Source: Lewinellaceae bacterium (lineage in GTDB: Bacteria; Bacteroidota; Bacteroidia; Chitinophagales; Saprospiraceae). Taken from it: a stretch of DNA of 64,000 nt. The notes under the pieces were generated by a model. The model was not told the DNA's origin and did not search any database. It worked only from the letters and a program-made list of their open reading frames with translations. Location of the stretch: contig JADJSY010000005.1 of assembly GCA_016711435.1 (NCBI GenBank), forward strand, positions 186,001 to 250,000. The letters run 5' to 3'. The translations under genes and the position numbers were made by a program. The first letter of the stretch is position 1; every line of letters begins with the position of its first letter. This document shows positions 1 through 8,778 of this stretch, in pieces.

Positions 1-475
1 CCTCCAGGCTGCGCCATACCCGCTGATTCAAATCGGCCACCTGGGGCACGCAGTTGGCATAGGTAAAAGTGGAGCGGGCGGCATCCATGGCGCTTTTTTC
101 ATCCTTGCCCCATTGCGGGTCTTCGCGTTTCACCAAGTGTCCGCGGTCAAAATCGCTGTGCTGCACCGAATACAGTTCCGGTCCCCACTGGAACTGTTGC
201 ACCCGCTTGTCTACTTCCCAATGGTCTTTGCCATCAGGAAACAAGCTGTCCCGGTTGATTTGTTTAAAGGCAGAACCATCGATATTGACTGCCGTGAACC
301 AGGGAAACTTTCTTTTTTTGCTCAGTACTACGCTGTGGTGGGGGTAGCGCAGGATGTACGAACGCCCTCCTTCGACCCGGGCCAGGTCGGTCCTGTCCGC
401 CGGGCCGCATTGCGGCAGGTTTACTTTTAACTGTTTGCCAAGAAATACTGGCTTGTAACCTCGGATATCGCTCAT
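1..475 (-). CDS. DNA/RNA non-specific endonuclease, NUC1/NucA type (partial, 3' end beyond window)
   Basis: The reading frame opens at an ATG (positions 473-475) and runs off the left edge after 158 codons, so the C-terminus is missing. Residues 110-113 are DRGH, the signature of the Endonuclease_NS family whose histidine is the general base. It is followed by NCVPQ (141-145) and by LN(149-150)..VW...LE, the block that supplies the Asn Mg2+ ligand in Serratia nuclease. These enzymes cut DNA and RNA without sequence specificity. No signal peptide is seen at the chosen start, so either the protein is cytoplasmic or the true start lies further upstream in the repeat region. The 5' flank is an inverted repeat, not an obvious promoter. 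Family assignment is firm; the biological role (nutrition, defence, toxin) cannot be told. Confidence 0.85.
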   Translation of the reverse strand, partial: MSDIRGYKPVFLGKQLKVNLPQCGPADRTDLARVEGGRSYILRYPHHSVVLSKKRKFPWFTAVNIDGSAFKQINRDSLFPDGKDHWEVDKRVQQFQWGPELYSVQHSDFDRGHLVKREDPQWGKDEKSAMDAARSTFTYANCVPQVADLNQRVWRSLE

Positions 476-483
476 ATTCCATA

Positions 484-655
484 GAGGTGAGAAGTGAGAA
501 GCGAGAGGTGAGATACATCCCGCTTGGTTTTGTTGTATTTTGGTTTTAGGCCTGAATGGAACCTCAGGGCGGTGGTGCCAAAATCTACAAAAACAACATC
601 TAAACGCGGGACGCCCTCACTCACCCCACTTCTCACCTCTCACCTCTCACTTCTT
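484..655. repeat. Intergenic palindrome, GAGAAGTGAGAGG word family
   Basis: Fills the spacer between the nuclease and the cupin gene. The left arm (484-520) is built of GAGAAGTGAGAGG-like words and ends in ATCCCGC. The right arm (605-655) starts GCGGGACG and continues with the complementary CACCTCTCACTTCT words. The right arm overlaps the last codons of the cupin gene and supplies its TGA stop. Two inner segments (TTTTGTTGTATTTTGG and CCAAAATCTACAAAAACA) are also roughly complementary, so the palindrome is nested. It could act as a terminator for the cupin transcript. Confidence 0.8.
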
Positions 656-991
656 CCCATACGTTACCTTCCCGCTTCTAAAATCCTCCCGCACCGGGCT
701 GAAAGCATCCAGGATGCGGCAGAATGTAATGGCGCGGCCCGAATGCGGCACGTTAGATGGGATGACCACACTCTGGCCTGGCCGGAGCAACATGATCTCG
801 CCACCAAGATTGAATTCGAATTCGCCTTCCAGTATGTTGGTGACCTGCTCATTAACATGCGTATGCTGCGGCATCTCGGCGCCTGCTTCCGCGTCCACAA
901 ATGCAATGGTCATTTGTTCGGTGTGGATGCACCGGGCCGTAAAGCCGCGGGAGATTTCAAAGGGTTGGATGTCGGAGAGGTTATACTGCAT
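647..991 (-). CDS. Small single-domain cupin protein
   Basis: A 114-residue cupin_2 protein. Cupin motif 1 is PQHTHVNEQ (H43, H45 and E48/Q49 as likely metal ligands) followed by the LEGEFEF strand. Motif 2 is PGQSVVIPSNVPHSG with H83 as the fourth ligand. The length is normal for a stand-alone cupin. Proteins of this type bind a divalent metal and are usually sugar- or small-molecule-modifying enzymes or sensors; substrate cannot be inferred. There is no signal peptide, so it should be cytoplasmic. Both flanks are intergenic palindromes, so it appears to be monocistronic. Its stop codon lies inside the right arm of the downstream repeat. Confidence 0.85.
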   Translation of the reverse strand: MQYNLSDIQPFEISRGFTARCIHTEQMTIAFVDAEAGAEMPQHTHVNEQVTNILEGEFEFNLGGEIMLLRPGQSVVIPSNVPHSGRAITFCRILDAFSPVREDFRSGKVTYGKK

Positions 992-1292
992 AGACGTGAG
1001 AAGTGAGAGGTGAGAAGTGAGAAGCGTCCCGCTGGGCTTTTGTTTGTGGTTTTGGCCTGGGTTTTTCAGGCCTGTAATCGTGAATCGTGTTTAGTGTGTA
1101 GTGTTTAGTCTGTTTAGGGCCTTATTTTTTTGTGGAGAAATTGACCAAAATACCAACTCATCTTGCCTGAAGCCCAGGAAAAACTAAAATAATACACTAA
1201 ACACGATTCACGATTACAGGCCTGAAAAACCAGGCTTAAAATCCAAAAAAGCAGCCAAACGGGACGTCTCTCACTTCCTCTCTCTCTCACTC
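992..1292. repeat. Nested intergenic palindrome spanning the whole cupin-porX spacer
   Basis: This 301-bp spacer has no gene; it is one concentric palindrome. The outer arms are GTGAGAAGTGAGAGG words ending in GCGTCCCG (995-1031) against ACGGGACGTCTCTCAC-type sequence (1258-1290). The next layer is a 38/37-nt pair, 1056-1093 against 1198-1234, matching except for one bulged G; it contains CAGGCCTGTAATCGTG and the start of the GTGTTTAG family. The centre (about 1100-1190) is AT-rich and unpaired. The right arm ends directly at the porX stop codon, so the structure would be at the 3' end of the porX mRNA. Confidence 0.85.
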
Positions 1293-2852
1293 TCAATTTC
1301 TCAGCCTCACCACCGGACAAATCATTTCCTCCAGGCTAATGCCTCCGTGCTGGAAAGTGTTGCGGTAGTAATTGTTGAAATGGTTGTAGTTGTTCGGGTA
1401 GAGGAAGAAGTAATCTTCTTTGGCAAAGATAAAAGTACTGCTGATATTCGGCCGCGGCAACCCTGCTTGTTTGGGGTCCCTGACCACCAGCACATCGCGG
1501 GGTTCGTATTGCAGGTTGCGGCCCACTTTGTAGCGCAGGTTGGTAGTCGTTTCGCGGTCGCCCACCACTTTGGAGGGCGATTGCACCCGGATGGTGCCGT
1601 GGTCGGTAGTGATAAAGAGTTGCACATCGCGGCCTTCCAGTTTTTGCAGGGCCGTCCAGAGCGGACTGTGCAGGAACCAGGAGCGTGTGAGCGAGCGATA
1701 GGCGCGTTCGTCGCCGACTAATTCCTTCAGCACTTCCATTTCCGTGCGGGCATGCGACAACATATCGATAAAATTGTACACGATCACCGTCAGGTCGTTG
1801 TTCATGTAGTGCAGGATATTGTCGTTCAGCTCTTTGCCGTGGCTGACGTTGGTGACCTTCTTATAATCCCACTTGATGCCTTTTCTGAAAATGCGGTCGA
1901 TTTGTTTGCCCAGAAAAAAGTCTTCCGCCAGGTTTTTGCCGCCTTCATCCGTATCATTTTTCCATTTATCGGGAAAAGCCGTTTCGATATCGATGGGCAT
2001 CATACCGGCGAAAATGGAGTTGCGGCTGTATTGGGTAGCCGTCGGCAAAATGCTGAAAAAATAGCCTTCACTTTCCGTTCTGAATTGTTCGTTGATGATC
2101 GGCTCGATGGTTTTCCACTGGTCATAGCGAAGGTTGTCGAGCAATACCATGATGGTCGGCGTGCCGTTGCCGACATGCGGAAAAATATGTTTGCGCATCA
2201 TGGAGTGCGACATCACCGGGCCGACTTCTTTGTTTTTGTCTACCCAGTCGAAGTAATTTTTCACCACATATTTTGAAAACTCCGTATTGGCCTGCTCTTT
2301 TTGCTGGGCGAGAATATCAGTCACGCCGCTGGCCTGGTTGGCATCCACCTTCAGTTCCCAATTGACAATTTTTCGGTAGGCCTCCACCCATTCCACATGG
2401 TCCAGCCCCCCGGTAATCTGCATAAAAATCTGGCGAAACTCCTGCTGGTAGTCCATCGCCGTTTTTTCACTCACTAAGCGTTTGTTATCCATGATCTTTT
2501 TAAGCGTCAGCAGGATCTGATTAGGATGCACCGGTTTGATGAGGTAGTCCGAAATTTGCGAACCGATGGCTTCCTCCATTACATGTTCCGCTTCATTTTT
2601 GGTAATCAATACGACCGGCACAGCCGAATTGATGGCTTTGATACGCGGCAATACTTCAAGGCCGGTGAGTCCGGGCATACTTTCATCGAGAAAAACCACA
2701 TCAATTTGTGCAGCCTGCTCTTCGTATATTTCCACGGCGTCGTGTCCATTGGAAGCCGTAACGACCTCATATCCTTTATTTTGCAGAAAAAGAATGTGGG
2801 GTTTCAGCAGATCGATTTCGTCGTCGGCCCAAAGAATTTTTATCTTATCCAT
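1293..2852 (-). CDS. porX: PorX: response regulator with PglZ phosphatase-like effector domain (T9SS regulation)
   Basis: A 519-residue protein. Residues 1-120 form a receiver domain with the acidic pair D10/D11, phosphoacceptor D56 in VVFLDESMPG, and the conserved KPVHPNQ lysine. The rest is a PglZ (alkaline-phosphatase superfamily) domain: DNLRYDQW, TATQYSRNSIFAG with the likely nucleophile Thr, YNFIDMLSHAR and TTDHGT for zinc binding. This architecture is that of PorX, which with the kinase PorY controls T9SS genes in Porphyromonas and its relatives. Three T9SS cargo candidates lie within this window, so an active system is likely. No porY or por/gld structural gene is adjacent. A weak TAACTTCG box lies upstream on the minus strand. 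The downstream palindrome probably ends the transcript. Confidence 0.95.
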   Translation of the reverse strand: MDKIKILWADDEIDLLKPHILFLQNKGYEVVTASNGHDAVEIYEEQAAQIDVVFLDESMPGLTGLEVLPRIKAINSAVPVVLITKNEAEHVMEEAIGSQISDYLIKPVHPNQILLTLKKIMDNKRLVSEKTAMDYQQEFRQIFMQITGGLDHVEWVEAYRKIVNWELKVDANQASGVTDILAQQKEQANTEFSKYVVKNYFDWVDKNKEVGPVMSHSMMRKHIFPHVGNGTPTIMVLLDNLRYDQWKTIEPIINEQFRTESEGYFFSILPTATQYSRNSIFAGMMPIDIETAFPDKWKNDTDEGGKNLAEDFFLGKQIDRIFRKGIKWDYKKVTNVSHGKELNDNILHYMNNDLTVIVYNFIDMLSHARTEMEVLKELVGDERAYRSLTRSWFLHSPLWTALQKLEGRDVQLFITTDHGTIRVQSPSKVVGDRETTTNLRYKVGRNLQYEPRDVLVVRDPKQAGLPRPNISSTFIFAKEDYFFLYPNNYNHFNNYYRNTFQHGGISLEEMICPVVRLRN

Positions 2853-3155
2853 GTATGTATCGTCCGTTTAGTGCGGTTTGGTATGTTTAGATGGTTAAAA
2901 GGCGCTTGTAAAACAAGCACGAAGTTAGCTGCTTTTGAAGTTGTTCGGGATTATAAACTTTGCAACAATATAACTTCGGAGGAACGTGTGCTTGAAGCGC
3001 TTATTTTTGGCGCGGCATAAAAAACATTTTATCGTGACTGTACCGGCTGCTTTATCTGCCGGATGTGGCGCGCTGAAAACCGGGAGGGGACTCAATTTAA
3101 ATCCGACTTTTGCCGCAGTGCTTCAAACCATTTCAAACCATTCAAACCCAACTAC
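2853..3155. other. Divergent spacer between porX and the amidohydrolase gene, with a duplicated palindrome
   Basis: No convincing gene is visible in these 303 bp. Positions 3035-3064 contain CCGGC(10 nt)GCCGG flanked by conserved bases; 28 of 30 positions are identical to 37536-37565 upstream of the acyl-CoA dehydrogenase gene. Positions 3119-3149 contain TTCAAACCA-type words, a lone arm of the GGTTTGA repeat family. A TAAACTTTG box near 2955-2963 resembles a Bacteroidota -7 element with one extra base. Upstream of the amidohydrolase ATG, GACTTTTG (one mismatch to TAnnTTTG) is another weak candidate. Confidence 0.5.
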
Positions 3156-4892
3156 ATGATACACAAATTAGCTTTGTTTGCTGTAACCCTTCTTTCCCTG
3201 CTTAGCTCCTGTTCGCAGTCATCTCCCTCCAAAACAGATACCAAAGCCGACCTGCTTTTGCTAAACGGCGTTTTTTTTACCGCTGACAGTCTCCACCCTG
3301 CTGCCACTGCCGTAGCAGTGGCCGGCGACCGTATTCTCGCCGTCGGCAGTGATGCGGAAATGCGGCTTTTGGCCAATGAAAAAACGGAGATCATTGATTT
3401 ACAAGGCGCTTTTGTAATGCCTGGGTTTATAGAAGGGCATGGCCACTTTGCTTCGCTGGGCGCCAGTCTGATTAACCTGAACCTGATGCCGACCAAAAAC
3501 TGGCAGGAAATTGTCCAATTGGTCGCTGAAAAAGCAAAGACAGTCGCCCCGGGCGAGTGGATCGAAGGCCGGGGATGGCACCAGGAAAAATGGGATATAT
3601 CGCCCGGACGCACCGTGAGCGGTTATCCATACCACGACCTGTTGAGCGCTGCGGCGCCCGGGCATCCGGTGGTGCTGTACCACGCCAGTGGCCACGGTCT
3701 GATTGCCAATGCCAAAGCGATGGAACTCGCAGGCGTCTCGAGTGAAACCCCCGACCCCATTGGCGGGCGCATTGTGCGCGATACACGCGGCAACCCCACC
3801 GGCGTATTTGAGGAAAATGCGATGGGGCTGATCGGACAATCGCTGGCAGATTGGCAAAACCGCCGTTCCGAAGCGCAAAAACAGGCCGACTTTGAAAAAA
3901 TAGTGGCGCTGGCTGCCGCAGAATGTTTAGGCAAAGGCATTACCTCCTTTCAGGATGCGGGCAGCGATTTTTGGGAATTGGGTCAGTACCGGCGCCTGGC
4001 GGAAGCAGGGCAGCTGCCGTTGCGTTTGTGGGCGATGATGTCGCAACCAGTCGCTTCGGATTTTCCAAAAATGGCCGACTTTCCGCAAACCGGACTGGGC
4101 AACGGGTATTTTACCTGCCGTGCCGTGAAAGCCTACCTCGACGGGGCACTCGGTTCGTACGGCGCCTGGCTGCTGTCGCCGTATGCCGACAAACCCGGTT
4201 TCACGGGCCAGAATACCACGCCGGTGGATACGATCAGCGCCCTGGCTGCGGCATGCCGGCAATACGGCCTGCAACTCTGCGTACATGCCATCGGCGACCG
4301 CGGCAACCGCGAAGTATTAAACGTGTTTGAACAAACTTTGGGCAAAACACCCGCAAATGACTTGCGCTGGCGTATTGAACACGCCCAACACGTCGACCCA
4401 GCCGACCAGCCCCGCTTCCGGCAATTGGGTGTAATCGCCTCCATGCAGGCCATTCACTGCACCAGCGATGCGCCTTTTGTGGTGAAACGGCTCGGGGTGG
4501 AGCGCGCCCGCACAGGGGCCTATGCCTGGCGCAACTTGTTGCAGCAGGGCGCCCGCCTGGCGAATGGTACCGATGCGCCTGTGGAAGACGTGGATCCGTT
4601 GCCGTGTATCTATGCCGCCGTGACCCGCCGCCGTGCGGATACCGGACTGGAATTTTTTACCGAACAAAATATGACGCGGGAAGAAGCCCTGTTGTCGTAC
4701 ACTGCCTGGAATGCCTATGCCGCTTTTGAGGAAAAGGAAAAAGGTGTGATACAAGCCGGGAAAATGGCCGATTTTGTTGTACTCTCTAAGAACCTGCTGA
4801 GCTGCCCGCCGCCGGAAATTTTGCAGGCCAAAGTGTTGCGCACCATTGTAGGTGGGCAAAGAGCGATTCAAACGCCAGGAATAGCGTTTTGA
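3156..4892 (+). CDS. Amidohydrolase lipoprotein, YtcJ-like
   Basis: I chose the ATG at 3156, 31 codons inside the longest frame, because it begins a good lipoprotein signal (MIHKLALFAVTLLSLLSSC, lipobox LSSC); the extra upstream codons are repeat sequence. The mature ~560 residues show the YtcJ/AepA amidohydrolase layout: an N-terminal beta segment (LLLNGVFFTADS), the metal HxH in GFIEGHGHFASLG, CVHAIGDRGN, RIEHAQHVDPAD, and the late NGTDAPVEDVDP aspartate. Members hydrolyse amide or related bonds using one or two metal ions; substrate is unknown. The lipid anchor places it on the periplasmic or outer-membrane side. It reads away from porX and is followed 90 bp later by the DUF3276 gene, which has its own promoter. 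Confidence 0.9.
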   Translation: MIHKLALFAVTLLSLLSSCSQSSPSKTDTKADLLLLNGVFFTADSLHPAATAVAVAGDRILAVGSDAEMRLLANEKTEIIDLQGAFVMPGFIEGHGHFASLGASLINLNLMPTKNWQEIVQLVAEKAKTVAPGEWIEGRGWHQEKWDISPGRTVSGYPYHDLLSAAAPGHPVVLYHASGHGLIANAKAMELAGVSSETPDPIGGRIVRDTRGNPTGVFEENAMGLIGQSLADWQNRRSEAQKQADFEKIVALAAAECLGKGITSFQDAGSDFWELGQYRRLAEAGQLPLRLWAMMSQPVASDFPKMADFPQTGLGNGYFTCRAVKAYLDGALGSYGAWLLSPYADKPGFTGQNTTPVDTISALAAACRQYGLQLCVHAIGDRGNREVLNVFEQTLGKTPANDLRWRIEHAQHVDPADQPRFRQLGVIASMQAIHCTSDAPFVVKRLGVERARTGAYAWRNLLQQGARLANGTDAPVEDVDPLPCIYAAVTRRRADTGLEFFTEQNMTREEALLSYTAWNAYAAFEEKEKGVIQAGKMADFVVLSKNLLSCPPPEILQAKVLRTIVGGQRAIQTPGIAF

Positions 4893-4933
4893 TAATTTAT
4901 ACTAAAACGTAGTGGATGTTTCATTGTAAAATA

Positions 4934-4941
4934 TACCTTTG
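4934..4941 (+). promoter_or_regulatory. Bacteroidota -7 box TACCTTTG for the DUF3276 gene
   Basis: TACCTTTG is an exact match to the TAnnTTTG consensus of the Bacteroidota primary sigma factor. It lies 43 nt upstream of the GTG start at 4985. No good TTTG -33 box is present at the usual 19-21 nt spacing. It supports the short GTG-initiated frame as the real gene. Confidence 0.6.
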
Positions 4942-4984
4942 CTCGCATCTTTTCACACATTTTTTTCATAAAACTATTTGACAG

Positions 4985-5722
4985 GTGGAATTCGGGCATT
5001 TTAAACGGAGAGATAACAACTTTCGTGATCGCGACCGCGACCGTGGCGGCGACCAACGCGACAAAGGAAGTGACCGTGGCGGCGACCAACGCGACCGTGG
5101 GGCAGATCGGGGTGGTTTCCGTGAGCGCAACGACAGTTTTCGTGGAGGTGGCGGCGACCGCGGCGGTTTCCGCGGAGGTGGCGACCGGGGCGGTTTCCGC
5201 GAACGTGGAGGCGGCGGTTTCCGCGGAGGAAATGACGATTCTCGCGACCGCGAACAGGAAGAAAGTGTGTTTTCCAAACGTGTAAGAGCCGGAAAACGAC
5301 GCACCTACTTCCTCGATGTCAAAAAGACCAAAGGCGATGATTTCTTCATCACCATTACAGAAAGTACCCGTCGCGAAGATGGATTTGGCTACAAACGTCA
5401 CAAAATTTTCTTGTACAAGGAAGATTTTAACCGTTTTGTCGCTTCCCTGAATGAAGTGGTAGCCCATGTTAAAACAGAACTCATGCCTGACTTTGACTAC
5501 GAGGAATTCGATCGTCGTCAGGCTGAATGGGAAGCCCAAAACAAGGACTTTGAAGAAGACGACAGACATTCGGGAGAAACGGAAGTACGCGACGTAGCGG
5601 ATGATTTGCCGGAGGATACCCACGATGACATTAAAGATGCCACCGAAGAAGAGGAAGATACGGACAATAAGAAAGACGCCAAGAAAAAAGTAGAAGACGA
5701 CGAAGATGACGTAACCTGGTAA
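4985..5722 (+). CDS. DUF3276/PUR-alpha-like nucleic-acid-binding protein with RGG-rich N-terminus
   Basis: Start is GTG at 4985; an in-frame TGA lies two codons upstream, so no longer start exists. Residues 1-85 are low complexity, rich in RDRDRGGD, RGGF and RGGG repeats. Residues 93-165 form the conserved DUF3276 (PUR-alpha-type) domain: VFSKRVRAGKRRTYFLDVKKTK, then FFITITEST and HKIFLYKEDFNRFVASLNEVVAHV. The tail is acidic (EEDDR, EEEEDTD, DDEDDVTW). PUR-alpha domains bind single-stranded nucleic acid, and Borrelia BpuR of this family binds RNA and DNA. RGG boxes in general bind RNA. The basic-domain-acidic layout suggests an RNA-binding regulator. Most Bacteroidota homologues are shorter and lack such a long RGG segment (from memory). 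Confidence 0.85.
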   Translation: MEFGHFKRRDNNFRDRDRDRGGDQRDKGSDRGGDQRDRGADRGGFRERNDSFRGGGGDRGGFRGGGDRGGFRERGGGGFRGGNDDSRDREQEESVFSKRVRAGKRRTYFLDVKKTKGDDFFITITESTRREDGFGYKRHKIFLYKEDFNRFVASLNEVVAHVKTELMPDFDYEEFDRRQAEWEAQNKDFEEDDRHSGETEVRDVADDLPEDTHDDIKDATEEEEDTDNKKDAKKKVEDDEDDVTW

Positions 5723-5904
5723 GTAGTTATCCGTTATTAGTTATTGGTTATCTGTGTGGATACTCAAGGATTTACACAGAATTTAATCAAAACTAATTTT
5801 GTACTCCTGCTTAGCATATTTTGTTATTAGTTATTGGTTATTCGTGCTGATAATCAAGCGTTTACAACCAATAGGGACGAATATCAATGAAATATTTATT
5901 TGTG

Positions 5905-5947
5905 AAATCCCGGATTTTTCCAACGTGAAAAGTTCGGGATTTTTTTT
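5905..5947 (+). terminator. Intrinsic terminator downstream of the DUF3276 gene
   Basis: AAATCCCG and CGGGATTT form the stem (about 5906-5913 against 5935-5942), followed by a run of T's. The form is a normal rho-independent terminator for plus-strand transcription. Confidence 0.7.
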
Positions 5948-6002
5948 AGAATAAACGCTTTGGGCACTCGGAATAGTGGTGGCATGGGTTTTAGAAACTG
6001 CA

Positions 6003-6035
6003 TGGAATAGTTTTCCCCGGGGAAAAACTATTCCA
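6003..6035. repeat. Near-perfect short palindrome TGGAATAGTTTT..
   Basis: Arms TGGAATAGTTTTCCCC and GGGGAAAAACTATTCCA meet with almost no loop; the only defect is one extra A. No T tract follows, so it is more likely a cruciform or protein site than a terminator. Confidence 0.6.
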
Positions 6036-6319
6036 TACAGGTTTTAACCCAATGGCGACCGACTAAACCCTTAAACGCGAAGCGCCCTAAACACCAAATG
6101 CCAAACACCAAACACCAGTTTCCCCCTTGCATTTGAACAATTTACCCCCGCTCCCCAACGACATTCCTCCACGTACTTAGCTGTTGATAAATACATTTTT
6201 TACCCGTTTTAAGTAATTCAACAAAATTAGTTTAGTTTAATTTTGTTGTAAATCCTTGATTATCAACACAGATAACCAATAACTAATAACGGATAACTAC
6301 AAAACAGCGCTCTCTCCGC

Positions 6320-8776
6320 ATGAAAAATGTCTATTCGACCGGCTTACCCTTTTTTATCTTTTTTGTTTCTATCCCCATGCTAACTGCCCAGGCGCCCTCT
6401 ATTACCGCTGCCATTCCCGCCGCTGCCAGCGTGGAGCAATGGGGCAAATTTGAAGTCAAACTCGATGTGACCGGTACCTGGGTCAATCCCTACGACTACG
6501 ACGAAATACGTGTGGCCGCTACTTTTACCGGTCCCGATGGGCAAAGCAAAACGGTGGACGGCTTTTTTATGCAGGATCACACCATCACCAATACCCAAAC
6601 CGGCGCACTTGGCACGGTGGGCAACGGAGGTTTTAAAGTACGTTTTTCACCGGATAAACCCGGCGTCTGGACGTATGCCTTGTCCATCACCAATGCCTCC
6701 GGAACAGGCACTTTTGCGCCCCAAACGTTTACCGTAACCAGCGCCGACCAAGCCGCAAACAGCGGTTTTGTACGCGCCGACCAGACCAATTACCTACATT
6801 TCGACGACGGCAAACAATACGTGCCGGTAGGTGAAAATATCGCCTGGCAATCGAGCAATGCTTACGTCGATTTTAAAAACTGGCTCACCAAACTCTCCGA
6901 TAACGACGGCAACTTTTTTCGGCTCTGGCAATGCACTTGGGGACTTGGCCTGGAATGGAGAAACGGTTCCTCCGGTTATGCGGGTTTGCGGAAGTACAAA
7001 CAAAACAATGCTTTCTATACCGACTGGCTGTTTGATTTCTGCGCGGAAAAAGGCATTTATGTGATGTACTGCCTGCAATACCACGGGCAGGTATCGACCA
7101 ATGTGAACCCCAACTGGAGCGACAGCCCTTACAATGCAGTCAATGGCGGCCCATGTGCCAATACCTGGGATTTTTTCAGCAATACGGCCGCCAAAAACCA
7201 TACAAAAAACCGCTACCGCTACGTGCTGGCGCGTTGGGGTTATTCCCGTAATATCATGAGTTGGGAGTTGTTCAACGAAGTGGGCTGGACCGATCAGTTT
7301 GAACAACGAAAAGACGATATCGCTGCCTGGCATGCGGAAATGGCCGCTTACCTCAAAGCCAATGACCCGAACAGACATTTGGTGACGACGAGCTATGTCA
7401 ACGAATACAACGATCCGAATGTCTGGAATATGCCCGATATTGATTTCACCCAGACGCATTACTATGTGGAAACGCCCTTTCTCGAACGCGCCCTCGCCGC
7501 CGGCGTTCGCGGCTACCTGAACGAATACGGAAAAGCCACGTTGAACGGTGAATTCGGGCTTTCCGGCAGCGGCAGCGGACTGGGTACCATCGATCCCAAT
7601 GGCATCCATATCCACAACAGCATGTGGGGATCGCTTTTCGCGGGCGGATTGGGCACCGGCATGAGCTGGTGGTGGGACAATTATATCGACCCCAAAAACC
7701 TCTATTACCATTTTGCGCCGATCAGCGCCGTTGCCAGGGCGTTCCCGTTCCGCGCAGCCAATATGATGCCTGCTCCCGCCGGTGTCAGCGGCGTGCCGGC
7801 CGATCTGCTGCTCACGCCCACACAAACTGGTTGGGGCGCGCTGGCGGATAGTTCCATTACGATCAACAGCGACGGCTCGTTCAGCTCAGCCGGGGCCGGA
7901 ATCGGACGGTTTTTATACGGCTCCCAGTGGAATACCCAATACCGGCGTCCACCGGTTTTTTATGTCAATTACCCTGTCAGCGGGCAGTTTAAAGTCAGAA
8001 CAGGCGGCGACAGCGGCCAGGCGCCTAAAATAGTCATCTGGGTCGACGGCGTGAAAGTGCTGGAGCAAAACGCTGCGGTCAACCAGACGTTTAGCGTCAA
8101 TGTTCCTGCGGGCCAGCATACGATCAAAGTGGACAACAGTGGCACCGACTGGGTTTCCATAGCGGCGTACACTTTTTCAGGACTCGGTTCCGGCGTAGAT
8201 GTATATGTGCTGAAATCCGACAGCCACAACCGCGTCGCGGGCTGGGCTTTGAACAACAGTTACAACTACCAGAACGTACCGGTCAATGGTATTCCCCCGG
8301 CTGCAAGCGGCGGTATGTTGCATGTGCCCGATGTTGCCAATGGTAGTTATACCCTGAAATATTTCGACTGCCTGACCGGCGCGCTGCTCTCTTCCGAACC
8401 TGTGACGGTTAGCAATGGCGCGCTTTCTATTGCCTTGCCCGACCTGCTCTGGGATGTTGCTTTTTTGATGGAAGACCAGTCTGTCGGCGTAGTGGAAACC
8501 GCGCAACGTCTTGACTTTAAGGTGTTTCCAAGTCCGGCTGCCCCTGGCGCAACCCTGACCCTCGATTTTAACACAGCAGGAAAAACCCCGCTGGCTATCA
8601 GCTTGCTGGATATGGAGGGCCGTACCTTGCGTTCCTTGTTTGCCGGCGACAGCCTGGGCGACCGGCAGCAAATCAATATTGCCTTGCCCGGCGATTTGCC
8701 CGGCGGACTCTATTGGCTGAAAATGCAAAGCGGCGAAGGCAGGGTTGGGACGAAGGCTGTGGTGGTGGGAAGGTGA
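6320..8776 (+). CDS. Secreted glycoside hydrolase with DUF5060 domain and T9SS type A sorting domain
   Basis: An 818-residue protein. Residues 1-24 are a signal peptide ending near LTAQA. Residues ~30-140 match DUF5060, the beta-sandwich found before (alpha/beta)8 glycosidases. A TIM-barrel region follows (~150-480) with WELFNEVGW, whose Glu is the probable acid/base, and LNGEFGLSG, whose Glu could be the nucleophile. Residues ~510-640 look like a carbohydrate-binding beta-sandwich (VRTGGDSGQAPKIVIWVDG). The last ~80 residues (FKVFPSPAAPG..., GRTLRS, LPGGLYWLKM, KAVVV) are a type A T9SS C-terminal domain, so the enzyme should be exported across the outer membrane. The exact polysaccharide is not readable. 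The stop lies beside a palindromic spacer shared with the convergent lipoprotein gene. Confidence 0.9.
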   Translation: MKNVYSTGLPFFIFFVSIPMLTAQAPSITAAIPAAASVEQWGKFEVKLDVTGTWVNPYDYDEIRVAATFTGPDGQSKTVDGFFMQDHTITNTQTGALGTVGNGGFKVRFSPDKPGVWTYALSITNASGTGTFAPQTFTVTSADQAANSGFVRADQTNYLHFDDGKQYVPVGENIAWQSSNAYVDFKNWLTKLSDNDGNFFRLWQCTWGLGLEWRNGSSGYAGLRKYKQNNAFYTDWLFDFCAEKGIYVMYCLQYHGQVSTNVNPNWSDSPYNAVNGGPCANTWDFFSNTAAKNHTKNRYRYVLARWGYSRNIMSWELFNEVGWTDQFEQRKDDIAAWHAEMAAYLKANDPNRHLVTTSYVNEYNDPNVWNMPDIDFTQTHYYVETPFLERALAAGVRGYLNEYGKATLNGEFGLSGSGSGLGTIDPNGIHIHNSMWGSLFAGGLGTGMSWWWDNYIDPKNLYYHFAPISAVARAFPFRAANMMPAPAGVSGVPADLLLTPTQTGWGALADSSITINSDGSFSSAGAGIGRFLYGSQWNTQYRRPPVFYVNYPVSGQFKVRTGGDSGQAPKIVIWVDGVKVLEQNAAVNQTFSVNVPAGQHTIKVDNSGTDWVSIAAYTFSGLGSGVDVYVLKSDSHNRVAGWALNNSYNYQNVPVNGIPPAASGGMLHVPDVANGSYTLKYFDCLTGALLSSEPVTVSNGALSIALPDLLWDVAFLMEDQSVGVVETAQRLDFKVFPSPAAPGATLTLDFNTAGKTPLAISLLDMEGRTLRSLFAGDSLGDRQQINIALPGDLPGGLYWLKMQSGEGRVGTKAVVVGR

Positions 8777-8778
8777 GC

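Larger units (their letters stand above)
5723..6300. repeat. Wide inverted pair of GTTATCCGTTATTAG repeats enclosing hairpins
   Basis: The 597-bp spacer between the DUF3276 and DUF5060 genes has no gene. A 35-nt arm at 5723-5757, beginning on the last base of the TAA stop, is perfectly complementary to 6266-6300, which ends 19 bp before the next ATG. Both share the private variant ending TCTGTGT. A second, plus-oriented copy of the same family begins near 5822. Inside lie two small hairpins (listed separately) and, at about 6080-6118, a lone AAACACCAAATGCC-type arm of the GTGTTTGG family. Confidence 0.85.

Noticed and set aside
4868..5623. Long open frame on the minus strand across the DUF3276 gene
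   Set aside because: Its low-complexity Ala/Thr/Val stretches are the reverse of the RGG-coding repeats; the plus-strand product has a recognised domain and a promoter.
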